Shown: in pieces, positions 53,617-62,507 of the stretch
Position numbering within the stretch: the first letter of the stretch is position 1
Layout of the letters: every line of letters starts with the position of its first letter
From: Streptomyces sp. A2-16
Lineage (GTDB): Bacteria > Actinomycetota > Actinomycetes > Streptomycetales > Streptomycetaceae
Assembly: GCF_018128905.1 (NCBI RefSeq)
Contig: NZ_CP063808.1
Location: forward strand, 1,178,001 to 1,242,000
Length of the DNA stretch: 64,000 nt
Direction: 5' to 3'
Program-made: the position numbers and the translations under genes
Notes under the pieces: model-generated
Told to the model about the DNA's origin: nothing
Seen by the model: the letters and a program-made list of their open reading frames with translations, nothing else
Database searches by the model: none

Positions 53617-54570
53617 GTGAGCGGCGCCAGGGCGGCTGCTCAAGAGTTCGTCGAGCAGTACGCGCGGGACGGGACTCTGTCCGCACACAGTCTCGAAAAG
53701 GCGGAGTTCGGGGTCTGGGACCGGGTGACGCCGGGGGCGCTGATCATCGCGGCCGCCCTGCTCGTCGACGCCGAGGAACCCATGCTCGCGGAGACTTCCG
53801 CCCGGCCCGGCGCGAGGGTGCTGTCCGCGACTCTGCGCGATGGGCTCGACGGCATCGCCCTCGCACAGCGGTACGGCGAGTTCCGTTGGGACGAATTGCC
53901 GGCCCTGATCCTGGCCTATCTGAACCTTCCAGGTACGCCATCCGACGCCCTCGACACCCTCCTCGACGAGGCGGAGTCCTTGTGGACCGAGATCATGGAG
54001 TCGGGCGAGGTGACCCGGCCCCGGGTGCGGGACGGCGAGTGCGGTCCCTGGGACGCGGCCGAACCGGCGACCGACATGGCACGCCTCGACCGCGGCGTGC
54101 TGCGCGTGCCGCGGCTGGAGGGAGCCGTGCTGCATCCGCTGACCGCCGGTGACCGCATCGTCGGAGTGGTCGTGTCCCTCGGCGACCAGGCTCTCGGCCT
54201 CCAGGTGTTCCGGGCTCCGACGGGCCCGCTCTGGGACACGGTCCGCCCGAAGGTCGCCCAGGGTGTCCGAGACCAGGGCGGCAGCGCGGAGGAAGCCGTC
54301 GGAAGCCTCGGCTTCGAGGTCCGCGCCCAGGTGCCCGTCGTACGCGACGGACAGCGGATCCTCCAGCCGACGCGGATCTTCGCGTGCGACGGGCCGGGAT
54401 GGCTGCTGCGCTGTACCTGCGCATGGCCGTCGGCGCCGGCGGAGTGGGTCGACCCACGAGTCCACCACCTCTTCACCCAGACGGTGGTCGACCTGTCGGC
54501 GGCCGAGGACTCCACGGGGCCCGCCCAGGAGATCACGGCCGTGCAGATCCGCTGGCCGGCCGGGGAATGA
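53617..54570 (+). CDS. DUF3710-like protein with an extra N-terminal region
   Basis: About 317 residues from GTG 53617. The C-terminal ~180 residues follow the DUF3710 pattern: LDRGVLRVPRLEG, RIVGVVVSLGDQALGLQVFRAPTGPLWDTVRPKVAQGV, GFEVRAQVPVVRDGQ, FACDGPGWLLRC. The N-terminal ~130 residues (ARAAAQEFVEQYARDGTLSAHSLEKAEF...) are not part of the usual family. Standard DUF3710 proteins sit beside dut in actinobacteria; this one is elsewhere, with two unknown partners. Confidence 0.65.
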   Translation: MSGARAAAQEFVEQYARDGTLSAHSLEKAEFGVWDRVTPGALIIAAALLVDAEEPMLAETSARPGARVLSATLRDGLDGIALAQRYGEFRWDELPALILAYLNLPGTPSDALDTLLDEAESLWTEIMESGEVTRPRVRDGECGPWDAAEPATDMARLDRGVLRVPRLEGAVLHPLTAGDRIVGVVVSLGDQALGLQVFRAPTGPLWDTVRPKVAQGVRDQGGSAEEAVGSLGFEVRAQVPVVRDGQRILQPTRIFACDGPGWLLRCTCAWPSAPAEWVDPRVHHLFTQTVVDLSAAEDSTGPAQEITAVQIRWPAGE

Positions 54571-54717
54571 CACGGAGAGGACGGCCCTCGCCGTCAGGGC
54601 GCGGTGGCCGGTCCTGACAGGTTCGTCCGGGGGGATTCCTGGCTTCCGGACAGCCTTCTCATGCAGCTCTTATACGTGGCTTATGGAGTCATCACGCGTC
54701 GTACCTAGCTTGCGGCC

Positions 54718-56181
54718 ATGTTCTTCACCTACCTGAGGCGCGAACTGCGCCGCCGCAGAAAGGCGGCCCTCGTCGTCGCCTCCGGGCTCGCGCTCGGGAT
54801 CGCGCTGGTCATCGTGGTCAGTTCCGTGTCGTCCGGCATGGGCAAGGCCCAGGACAAGGTGCTCCAGTCGCTGTACGGGCTGGGCACCGACATGACCGTC
54901 ACCAAGGCGGCCCAGCCGCAGGCCGGTTCGTCCGACCGGCCGCGCTTCCGGTTCGACGCGCAGGCCAACGGCTCCGACGCGGAACAGAGCAGCGACCGCG
55001 TGATGGTGCAGGGCTTCCAGACCCTGTCCACCTCCACCGTCACCAAGGTCGACCAGCAGAGCGGTGTCTCCGACGCGGTCGGCGGGCTGAGCCTGCAGGT
55101 CATCAAGATCAACGGCCAGTTCACCCGAGGCGAGTTCCAGCAGAACGGCAACGGGGGCGGCGAAGGCGGCGGCTTCCGCCGGGAGGGCGGCGGCACCGGG
55201 CAGCCGCAGGGTGAAGTGCGGGGCGGCGGCGCCGACTTCGACGTCAACAACTACTCCGTCTACGGCACCGACGTCACCAAGCCCGCCCTCGGCCCGCTGA
55301 CCTCCTCCAAGCTCACCAGCGGCCGTACGTTCAAGACGACCGAGACCGACGCCAAGGTCGCCGTGCTCGACTCCGCGTACGCCAAGGAGAAGAAGCTCAA
55401 GGTCGGTTCCACCCTCACCATCAAGAGCGTCAAGTTCACGGTGATCGGCATCGCCACCGCGGACAGCGGGGACGCGGCCGCCAACGTCTACATCCCGCTC
55501 ACCCAGGCGCAGACCCTCAGCGACTCGAAGAACAAGGTCACCACGATCTACGTCAAGGCGACCGACTCGCAGAGGATCGACTCCGTCAAGTCGTCGATCC
55601 AGAAGAACATCTCGGGTACGACGGTGACGACCTCGGCGGATCTCGCGAACACGGTGTCCGGGTCGCTGTCCACGGCCTCCTCCCTGGCGTCCAACGTCGG
55701 CAAGTGGCTGTCCATCGCCGTCCTGATCGCCGCCTTCCTCGTCGCCGGGCTGCTGACCTCGTCCGCGGTGTCGCGCCGGGTGCGGGAGTTCGGCACGCTC
55801 AAGGCGCTGGGGTGGAAGTCGGGGCGGGTGACCCGCCAGGTCGTCGGCGAGGCCATGGTCAACGGCCTGCTGGGTGGCGCGCTGGGCATCGCGCTGGGCC
55901 TGGCGGGGGCGTACGCCGTGACGGCCATCAGCCCCACGCTGCAGGCCCAGTTGGGCGGCGGTGGTGGTGGAGGCGGGGCGGAGGGTCCCGGTGGCTTCGG
56001 GGGGTTCGGCCGACGGGCGGCCGCCAAGACCATGGACGTCGCCCTGACCGCGCCGGTCAGCCTTACGACGGTCGCGATCGCGGTGGGCCTGGCGGTGGCC
56101 GGCGGTCTCATCGCCGGGGCCTTCGGCGGCTGGCGGGCGTCCCGCTTGCGGCCGGCGGACGCGTTGCGCCGGGTCGAGTAG
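54718..56181 (+). CDS. MacB/FtsX-type ABC exporter permease
   Basis: 487 residues: N-terminal membrane helix (ALVVASGLALGIALVIVVSSV), a large extracytoplasmic MacB-PCD domain including a Gly/Arg/Gln-rich insert (around residues 140-175), and three C-terminal helices of the FtsX domain (WLSIAVLIAAFLVAGLLTSSAVSRRVREFGTLKALGW). A second poly-Gly stretch (~416-430) lies in an external loop. It pairs with the ATPase 205 nt downstream. Confidence 0.9.
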   Translation: MFFTYLRRELRRRRKAALVVASGLALGIALVIVVSSVSSGMGKAQDKVLQSLYGLGTDMTVTKAAQPQAGSSDRPRFRFDAQANGSDAEQSSDRVMVQGFQTLSTSTVTKVDQQSGVSDAVGGLSLQVIKINGQFTRGEFQQNGNGGGEGGGFRREGGGTGQPQGEVRGGGADFDVNNYSVYGTDVTKPALGPLTSSKLTSGRTFKTTETDAKVAVLDSAYAKEKKLKVGSTLTIKSVKFTVIGIATADSGDAAANVYIPLTQAQTLSDSKNKVTTIYVKATDSQRIDSVKSSIQKNISGTTVTTSADLANTVSGSLSTASSLASNVGKWLSIAVLIAAFLVAGLLTSSAVSRRVREFGTLKALGWKSGRVTRQVVGEAMVNGLLGGALGIALGLAGAYAVTAISPTLQAQLGGGGGGGGAEGPGGFGGFGRRAAAKTMDVALTAPVSLTTVAIAVGLAVAGGLIAGAFGGWRASRLRPADALRRVE

Positions 56182-56251
56182 CAGGGTCGGCCGGGGCGGC
56201 GGAAAGGACCGCAGCCCCGGCGCCTCTCGACGTACGCCCGGCGCACCCACC

Positions 56252-56382
56252 GAGGGGCGCGGGGAACTGCGCGACCGGCCCCCGCTCACCCGCGGCCGAC
56301 ACCCCACCGCACGCCCCCCGAACCCCACCGCACGACCCCGACACCCCACCGCACGCCCCGAACCCCACCCCACCCAGGAGCT
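56252..56382. repeat. Dispersed GGGGCGCGGGGAACTGCGCG repeat plus CCCCACCGCACG tract inside an ABC operon
   Basis: AGGGGCGCGGGGAACTGCGC at 56254 onward, then four imperfect copies of CCCCACCGCACGCCCCGAAC. It separates the permease and ATPase genes of one transporter, an unusual place for this element. Confidence 0.8.
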
Positions 56383-56386
56383 CACC

Positions 56387-57070
56387 ATGTACGAACTCAG
56401 AAGCGTCACCAAGCGCTACTCCCGAGGCAAGGACACCGTCGACGCGCTCGCCGGTGTCGATCTCACCATCGCCGACGGGGACCGGCTCGTCATCCAGGGG
56501 CCCACCGGCGGCGGCAAGTCCACCCTCCTCCAGATGCTCGGCGGCCTGGACAAGCCCACGGAGGGCGAAGTCGTCCTGGACGGCACCGACTTGGCGAAGC
56601 TGTCGGAGGCCAGGCTGACGAAGGTCCGCAGCGAGAACATCGGGTTCGTCTTCCAGTCCTTCAACCTCATCCCCACCCTCACCGCCCAGGAGAACGTCGA
56701 GACCGCCCTCGTACCCCTGGGCGTGAAGGCCAGGGAGCGGCGCGAGCGGGCGGCCGAGGCCCTCACCTCCGTCGGGCTCGGGGAACGGCTCGCGCACCTG
56801 CCCTCCGAGATGTCCGGAGGACAGCAGCAGCGGGTCGCCATCGCCCGCGCCCTCGTCAAGCAGCCGAAGGTGCTCCTCGCCGACGAACCCACCGGCAACC
56901 TCGACGAGTCGATGCGCGACGAGATCATGGACGTACTCGAACGCATGTGGAAGGAGCTGGGGTTGACCTTCATCATGGTCACCCACGACTCCGCCATCGC
57001 GCGGAAGGCCCCGCGCGTCGCCACCATCCGCAAAGGGAGGATCACGGTGAAGGAGAACGCCCCCTCCTGA
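56387..57070 (+). CDS. ABC exporter ATPase (MacB/LolD type)
   Basis: 227 residues with Walker A GPTGGGKST, Q-loop FQSFNLIPTLTAQENVE, signature MSGGQQQRVAIARAL, Walker B VLLADEPTGNLDE and the H-loop His (MVTHDS). It energises the preceding permease; such pairs export lipoproteins, peptides or antibiotics, or act mechanically. CAGGAG lies 6 nt before the ATG. Confidence 0.93.
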   Translation: MYELRSVTKRYSRGKDTVDALAGVDLTIADGDRLVIQGPTGGGKSTLLQMLGGLDKPTEGEVVLDGTDLAKLSEARLTKVRSENIGFVFQSFNLIPTLTAQENVETALVPLGVKARERRERAAEALTSVGLGERLAHLPSEMSGGQQQRVAIARALVKQPKVLLADEPTGNLDESMRDEIMDVLERMWKELGLTFIMVTHDSAIARKAPRVATIRKGRITVKENAPS

Positions 57071-57227
57071 CCGGAAGCCTCGGCGGCCGAAGCCCCAACA
57101 CCCCCTGAATCCGGCAGTCTTGTAACAGACTTTGCTGTCAGCCGGTTGTCTATTGAGGTCGTGATCACCCCTCGGCATACTTCGGGAACCGGGGGGTGCA
57201 CGCATAGGCGTGCGAGTCTCCCCCCGC

Positions 57228-57252
57228 CCGGGTGAACGGGGAATTCACCCGG
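57228..57252 (+). promoter_or_regulatory. Stem-loop in the leader of the subtilase gene
   Basis: A perfect 9-bp stem CCGGGTGAA / TTCACCCGG with a 7-nt loop ends 20 nt before the TTG start. It could be an operator or an RNA structure affecting translation. Confidence 0.5.
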
Positions 57253-57272
57253 TCCTTCTGCAAGGGGGAATC

Positions 57273-60200
57273 TTGCGCAGACAAGTGAAAAAGGCATGCG
57301 TGGCCACGATCGCCACGGCGGCCGCGGTAGCGCTCGCGGCGGGCATGACCAGCCCGGCGTCGGCGGACGCGCAGCAGACCGCGAGCGTCGCGCAGACCAA
57401 CAAGGCACAGCTCGCACCCAAGCACCGCATCACCCTGATCACCGGTGACCGCGTCGTCGTCGACGCGAAGGGCCGTGTCGTGGGCCTGGAGCCCGCGAAG
57501 GGCCGGGAACACATACCCGTCCAGCTCCGCAAGGCCGACGGCCACACCTTTGTGCTGCCGTCCGACGTCGTGCGCCTGGTGTCGAGCGGCAAGCTCGACC
57601 AGCGCCTGTTCGACGTCACCGAGCTCAACAAGGCCGCCACCCGCAAGTCCCAGAGCAAGGGACTGAAGGTGATCGTCGGCTACAAGGGCGCCGCGAGCGC
57701 GGCCAAGGGCGACGTCCGGGACGCGGGCACGCTCCGCCACACCCTGACCTCGCTGAACGCCGACGCGGTGCAGACGCCGAAGGAGGACGCGCCCGAGCTG
57801 TGGGACGCGGTCACCAACGGCGACAAGACCGCCTCCGGCATCGCGCACGTCTGGCTCGACGGCGTCCGCAAGGCCAGCCTCGACAAGTCCGTGCCGCAGA
57901 TCGGCGCCCCGACCGCCTGGGCAGCCGGCTACGACGGCAAGGGCGTCAAGATCGCCGTCCTGGACACCGGTGTCGACGCGACCCACCCGGACCTCAAGGA
58001 CCAGGTGATCGCCTCGAAGAACTTCTCGACCTCCGCCGACGCGACCGACAAGTTCGGCCACGGCACCCACGTCGCCTCCATCGCGGCGGGCACCGGCAAG
58101 AAGTCGAACGGCAAGTACAAGGGCGTGGCGCCGGGCGCCAAGCTCCTCAACGGCAAGGTGCTCAGCGACGACGGCTTCGGCGAGGACTCGGAGATCCTCG
58201 CCGGCATGGAGTGGGCGGCCGAGCAGGGCGCCGACGTCGTCAACCTGAGCCTGGGCGGCGGCGACACCCCGGCGATCGACCCGCTGGAAGCCGAGGTCAA
58301 CAAGCTCTCGGAGACCAAGGGCATCCTGTTCGCCATCGCCGCAGGCAACGAGGGCGACTTCGGCGACCAGACCATCGGCTCCCCGGGCAGCGCCGCCTCG
58401 GCTCTGACCGTCGGCGCGGTCGACGACAAGGACAAGCTGGCGTCCTTCTCCAGCACCGGCCCCGGCCTCGACGGCCAGATCAAGCCCGATGTGACCGCGC
58501 CCGGCGTGGACATCACCGCGGCCGCCGCTCCCGGCAGCCTCATCGCCAAGGAGGTCGGCGAGAAGCCGGCCGGCTACCTCACCATCTCCGGTACGTCGAT
58601 GGCGACCCCGCATGTCGCGGGCGCGGCGGCGATCCTCAAGCAGGAGCACCCGGACTGGGGCTACGCCGAGCTCAAGGGCGCCCTGACGGGTTCCACCAAG
58701 GGCGGCAAGTACACCCCGTTCCAGCAGGGTTCGGGCCGTATTCAGGTCGACAAGGCCATCAAGCAGACCGTCATCGCCGACCCGGTGTCGGTGAGCTTCG
58801 GCACGCAGCTGTGGCCGCACACCGACGACAAGCCGGTCACCAAGCAGGTGACGTACCGCAACCTCGGTACGAAGGACGTCACGCTGAAGCTGTCATCGAC
58901 GGCCACCAACCCGAAGGGGCAGGCCGCTCCGGCCGGCTTCTTCAAGCTGGGCGCCACCACGGTGACGGTCCCGGCGAACGGCGGCAAGGCCTCCGTCGAC
59001 CTCGTCGTCAACACCAAGCTGGGCGGCACGCTCGACGGTGCCTACTCGGCGTACGTGACCGCGACGGGCGGCGGCCAGACCGTCCGCACGGCGGCCGCGG
59101 TGCAGCGCGAGGTCGAGTCGTACGACGTCACGCTGAACGTCCTCGACCGTGACGGCAAGCCCACCAAGAACTACGGTGCGGACCTGACCGGCATCTCCGG
59201 CCTCGCCAACGGCAAGTGGTTCACGCCGTACGAGGAGGACGGCTCGGTCACCGTCCGCGCGCCCAAGGGCGCCTACATCCTCAACTCCGCGTACTTCGTG
59301 GACCCGGAGGACGGCACCAAGGGCGCCGACTGGATGGTCCAGCCGAAGCTGAACGTCACCAAGAACACGACGATCACGCTGGACGCGCGCAAGGCCAAGC
59401 CGGTCGACATCACCGTGCCGGACACGGCCGCCAAGTCGGAGTTCGCCTCGCCCGGCTTCCAGGTCAACACGGCCAACGGCGGTTACGGCTACGGCTGGTT
59501 CCTGGACTCGTACGCGGGCTTCCGTACCGCGCACTTCGGCCCGCAGGTGACCGACGGCTCGCTCATCGAGCAGTTCGACGGCCACTGGAGCAAGGGCGCC
59601 ACCGAGCAGTACGACACCGTGGCCGGCGGCAAGGTCAAGCAGTTCGCCACCGGTTACACCAAGCACTACAAGGCGAGCGAGCTGGCCAAGGTGAAGGTCG
59701 GCCTGGGCGCGGCGGCGAGCAACAAGAAGGGCTCGATCGGCGCCGTGGGCTGGCTGCCCGGCTCCTTCTCCGCCTCCTCGATCGGCATTCAGCAGACCCT
59801 GCCCGGCACCCGCACCCTGAACCTGTCCACTCTCAGCGGCGTCAAGTGGGAGATGGACTTCGAGCAGGACAGCGGTGTCGACCCGGACGGCTTCCCGATC
59901 GCCGACGCGTTCTACACGCTCGGTGCCGCGCAGTCCTTCCAGGGCGGCAAGTCGTACGCGAAGACCTTCAACACCGCGGTCTTCGGCCCGCATCTCAACG
60001 CCAACTTCGGTCTGTACCGCGACGGCAACGAGATCCTCGGCTCCCTCCCGCTGTTCGCGGACGGCCAGGGCCACGCCGGTTCCTCGCTGTTCACCTCGGT
60101 CAACACCACGCTGTACAAGAACGGCGTCAAGGTGGGCTCGAACGACGACCCGCTGTTCGGCGAGAAGACGTTCAAGGTCCCGGCCGGCCAGGCCAACTAC

Positions 60201-60608
60201 AAGCTGACGACCTCGGTCAAGCGCAGCGTCAAGGTCGCGGCGGCCTCCACCCGGATCGACGCCAGCTGGACGTTCTCGTCCAAGAAGACGACCGACTTCA
60301 CCAAGCTGCCCGCCTCCATGGTCCGCTTCAACGCGAAGACGGGTCTGGACAGCAGGGTCGAGGCCGGCAAGACGGCCACGATCCCGCTGACCGTCGAGGG
60401 CTCCGCCAAGGGCTCCAACCTGAAGTCCCTCGCGGTGTACGTGTCGTACGACTACGGCCAGACCTGGAAGAAGGTCACGGTCTCGGGCGGCAAGATCACC
60501 GTGAAGAACCCGGCGAAGGGGAAGGCGATCTCCTTCCACGCCAAGATCGCCGACAAGAAGGGCAACAAGTCGACGATCTCGATCTACAACGCCTACTACG
60601 GGAAGTGA
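57273..60608 (+). CDS. Large secreted subtilisin-like serine protease (S8)
   Basis: 1111 residues from a TTG start that has AAGGGGG 5 nt upstream. Signal peptide (ACVATIATAAAVALAAGM... cleavage near ASA-DAQ), prodomain to about residue 205, then the S8 domain with Asp231 (AVLDTGVDATHPDL), His263 (GHGTHVA) and Ser442 (GTSMATPHVAG). About 600 further residues of beta-rich domains follow. It is exported and probably degrades extracellular protein. Domain order fits other large Streptomyces subtilases. Confidence 0.93.
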   Translation: MRRQVKKACVATIATAAAVALAAGMTSPASADAQQTASVAQTNKAQLAPKHRITLITGDRVVVDAKGRVVGLEPAKGREHIPVQLRKADGHTFVLPSDVVRLVSSGKLDQRLFDVTELNKAATRKSQSKGLKVIVGYKGAASAAKGDVRDAGTLRHTLTSLNADAVQTPKEDAPELWDAVTNGDKTASGIAHVWLDGVRKASLDKSVPQIGAPTAWAAGYDGKGVKIAVLDTGVDATHPDLKDQVIASKNFSTSADATDKFGHGTHVASIAAGTGKKSNGKYKGVAPGAKLLNGKVLSDDGFGEDSEILAGMEWAAEQGADVVNLSLGGGDTPAIDPLEAEVNKLSETKGILFAIAAGNEGDFGDQTIGSPGSAASALTVGAVDDKDKLASFSSTGPGLDGQIKPDVTAPGVDITAAAAPGSLIAKEVGEKPAGYLTISGTSMATPHVAGAAAILKQEHPDWGYAELKGALTGSTKGGKYTPFQQGSGRIQVDKAIKQTVIADPVSVSFGTQLWPHTDDKPVTKQVTYRNLGTKDVTLKLSSTATNPKGQAAPAGFFKLGATTVTVPANGGKASVDLVVNTKLGGTLDGAYSAYVTATGGGQTVRTAAAVQREVESYDVTLNVLDRDGKPTKNYGADLTGISGLANGKWFTPYEEDGSVTVRAPKGAYILNSAYFVDPEDGTKGADWMVQPKLNVTKNTTITLDARKAKPVDITVPDTAAKSEFASPGFQVNTANGGYGYGWFLDSYAGFRTAHFGPQVTDGSLIEQFDGHWSKGATEQYDTVAGGKVKQFATGYTKHYKASELAKVKVGLGAAASNKKGSIGAVGWLPGSFSASSIGIQQTLPGTRTLNLSTLSGVKWEMDFEQDSGVDPDGFPIADAFYTLGAAQSFQGGKSYAKTFNTAVFGPHLNANFGLYRDGNEILGSLPLFADGQGHAGSSLFTSVNTTLYKNGVKVGSNDDPLFGEKTFKVPAGQANYKLTTSVKRSVKVAAASTRIDASWTFSSKKTTDFTKLPASMVRFNAKTGLDSRVEAGKTATIPLTVEGSAKGSNLKSLAVYVSYDYGQTWKKVTVSGGKITVKNPAKGKAISFHAKIADKKGNKSTISIYNAYYGK

Positions 60609-60629
60609 CCTGCAGGAAGCGATAGCGGG

Positions 60630-60664
60630 GAGGCCCGCCGGAAGCACTGCTTCCGGCGGGCCTC
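60630..60664. terminator. Bidirectional hairpin after the subtilase gene
   Basis: A perfect 16-bp stem (GAGGCCCGCCGGAAGC and its complement) with a 3-nt loop, between the subtilase gene and the convergent sigma-factor gene. Confidence 0.92.
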
Positions 60665-60691
60665 TCGCATGCCGTCAGCCTGCCGTTGCCG

Positions 60692-61591
60692 TCAGCCCGC
60701 CGTCCAGGGCCGCAGCTTCTCCGGGTTCCGCACCGCCCAGACACGGGTGACCCGGTCGTCCTCGACATCGAGGGCGAGGACCGCCTGGACGGTGTCGTCC
60801 ACCTGGACCACCAGGCCGGGCCGGCCGTTGACCGTGCGCTCCACCAGGACCAGTCCTGAGGCCGCGGTGACGAGGCCGGCCAGGAAACGGGCGATCGGCT
60901 CACCGCCGTGCAGCGGCACGGGCAGGGCGCTGACGAGTCCCCCGCCGTCGCTGGTCGCCACCGCGTTCGGGTCGAGAAGCCGGACCAGACCGGCGATGTC
61001 CGCGGCCTGCCAGGCCTCCTTGAAATCCCGGACCACGCCCGCGTCGCGGACCGGGGAAGCCGCCGGAGGCCCCGCCTCCCGCACACGCCGACGGGCGGAG
61101 ACGGCCAGCTGACGGCAGGCCGCCGGAGTACGGCCGACGATCTCGGCCACGTCGGGGAACGGGTAGCGGAAGACGTCGTGCAGGATGAACGCCACCCGCT
61201 CGGCGGGGGTCATCGACTCCAGCACCACCAGGAACGCCATGCCGACCGACTCGTCGAGGGTGACCCGGTCGGCCGGATCCGCCGGCGGACCGGGCCACTC
61301 CGCGCTCTCCGGCAGCGGCTCCGGGAGCCACTCACCGACGTACCTCTCCCGCCTGGCCCGCGCCGAGCCGAGCAGGTCCAGGCAGATGCGCCCGGCGACC
61401 GTGGTCAGCCAGCCGCCCGGCGACCTGATCGCCCGCCGCTGCTCGGCGGACATGGCGTACCAGCGGGCGTACGTCTCCTGCACGACGTCCTCGGCGTCCG
61501 CCAGGGACCCGAGGAGCCGGTACGCGAGATTGATCAGCCGGCGCCGCTCACCCATGATCGCGCTCAGGGCCGGCTCGGACGGTGTGCTCAT
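60692..61591 (-). CDS. SigJ-type ECF sigma factor with SnoaL-like C-terminal domain
   Basis: 299 residues. Region 2 (INLAYRLLGSLADAEDVVQETYARWYAM, SPGGWLTTVAGRICLDLL) and region 4 (MTPAERVAFILHDVFRYPFPDVAEIVGRTPAACRQLAVSARRRV), then a SnoaL/NTF2-like domain ending VWAVRNPEKLRPW. The SPGGWL and the NPEKL-type ending are typical of the ECF41/SigJ group, which is controlled through this C-terminal domain rather than an anti-sigma. GGAGGG precedes ATG 61591. It is divergent from the ABM-haemoglobin fusion gene, its likely target. Confidence 0.9.
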   Translation of the reverse strand: MSTPSEPALSAIMGERRRLINLAYRLLGSLADAEDVVQETYARWYAMSAEQRRAIRSPGGWLTTVAGRICLDLLGSARARRERYVGEWLPEPLPESAEWPGPPADPADRVTLDESVGMAFLVVLESMTPAERVAFILHDVFRYPFPDVAEIVGRTPAACRQLAVSARRRVREAGPPAASPVRDAGVVRDFKEAWQAADIAGLVRLLDPNAVATSDGGGLVSALPVPLHGGEPIARFLAGLVTAASGLVLVERTVNGRPGLVVQVDDTVQAVLALDVEDDRVTRVWAVRNPEKLRPWTAG

Positions 61592-61736
61592 GACGGTTCC
61601 CTCCTTTACCGGTACGACGCGACAGCGTCCCGATAAGTGACGTCCACACGCGGACCGACGGCCTCCGACTGAGCCCTCAGCGAACTCCGGGTCAAAGGGG
61701 CAGCCTCCGGCGGGGTGCCCGTGTTTGTGTAAGGAC

Positions 61737-62507
61737 ATGACCACAGAGACCGTCGAGTACATCCGCTACCGCATCCCGGCAGACCGCTCGGCGGAGTTCC
61801 TGTCCGCCTACACCCACGCCTCGGTGCAACTGGCGGCGGCCCCGCAGTGCGTCGACTACGAACTGGCGCGCTGCGAGGAGGACTTCGAGCACTACGTCCT
61901 GCGCATCACCTGGACCTCCACCGAGGACCACCTGGAGGGCTTCCGCAAGTCGGACCTGTTCCCGGACTTCCTCGCCGAGATCCAGCCGTACATCGAGAGC
62001 ATCGAGGAGATGCGCCACTACAAGCCGACGACCGTACGGGGGGCCGGCGCCTCGGTGCCCACCCTGTACGCGTGGGCCGGCGGCGCGGAGGCCTTCGCCC
62101 GGCTGACCACGGTGTTCTACGAGAAGGTCCTGGCCGACGACGTCCTGGCCCCGGTGTTCGAGGGCCTGGCCCCCGAGCACGCCGAGCATGTCGCCCTGTG
62201 GCTCGCGGAGGTCTTCGGAGGGCCGTCCGCCTACTCCGAGACACAGGGCGGGCACGGGCACATGGTCGCCAAGCACATGGGCCGCGGCATCACCGAGCCG
62301 CAGCGCCGCCGCTGGGTCAACCTCATCCAGGACGCGGCCGACGAGGCGGGCCTGCCCACCGACGCGGAGTTCCGCTCGGCGTTCCTCGCCTACGTGGAGT
62401 GGGGCACCCGGCTCGCGGTGTACTTCTCCGGCCCCGACGCGAAGCCGCCCGCCGAGCAGCCGGTGCCGAGGTGGAACTGGGGAGCCGCGCGGCCGTATCA
62501 GGGCTGA
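61737..62507 (+). CDS. Antibiotic-biosynthesis-monooxygenase domain fused to group II truncated haemoglobin
   Basis: 256 residues. The first ~95 form an ABM dimeric alpha/beta barrel ([26 protein letters not shown]..., [18 protein letters not shown]). From about 105 on there is a group II truncated globin: [25 protein letters not shown] with the B10 Tyr region, the proximal-His helix [11 protein letters not shown], and RRRWVNLI with the group II G8 Trp. A haem/oxygen-dependent oxidation or NO detoxification is suggested. Such chimeras are, as I recall, described from S. avermitilis. It is divergent from the SigJ-type gene and overlaps the XRE gene end by 10 nt. Confidence 0.88.
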   Translation: MTTETVEYIRYRIPADRSAEFLSAYTHASVQLAAAPQCVDYELARCEEDFEHYVLRITWTSTEDHLEGFRKSDLFPDFLAEIQPYIESIEEMRHYKPTTVRGAGASVPTLYAWAGGAEAFARLTTVFYEKVLADDVLAPVFEGLAPEHAEHVALWLAEVFGGPSAYSETQGGHGHMVAKHMGRGITEPQRRRWVNLIQDAADEAGLPTDAEFRSAFLAYVEWGTRLAVYFSGPDAKPPAEQPVPRWNWGAARPYQG

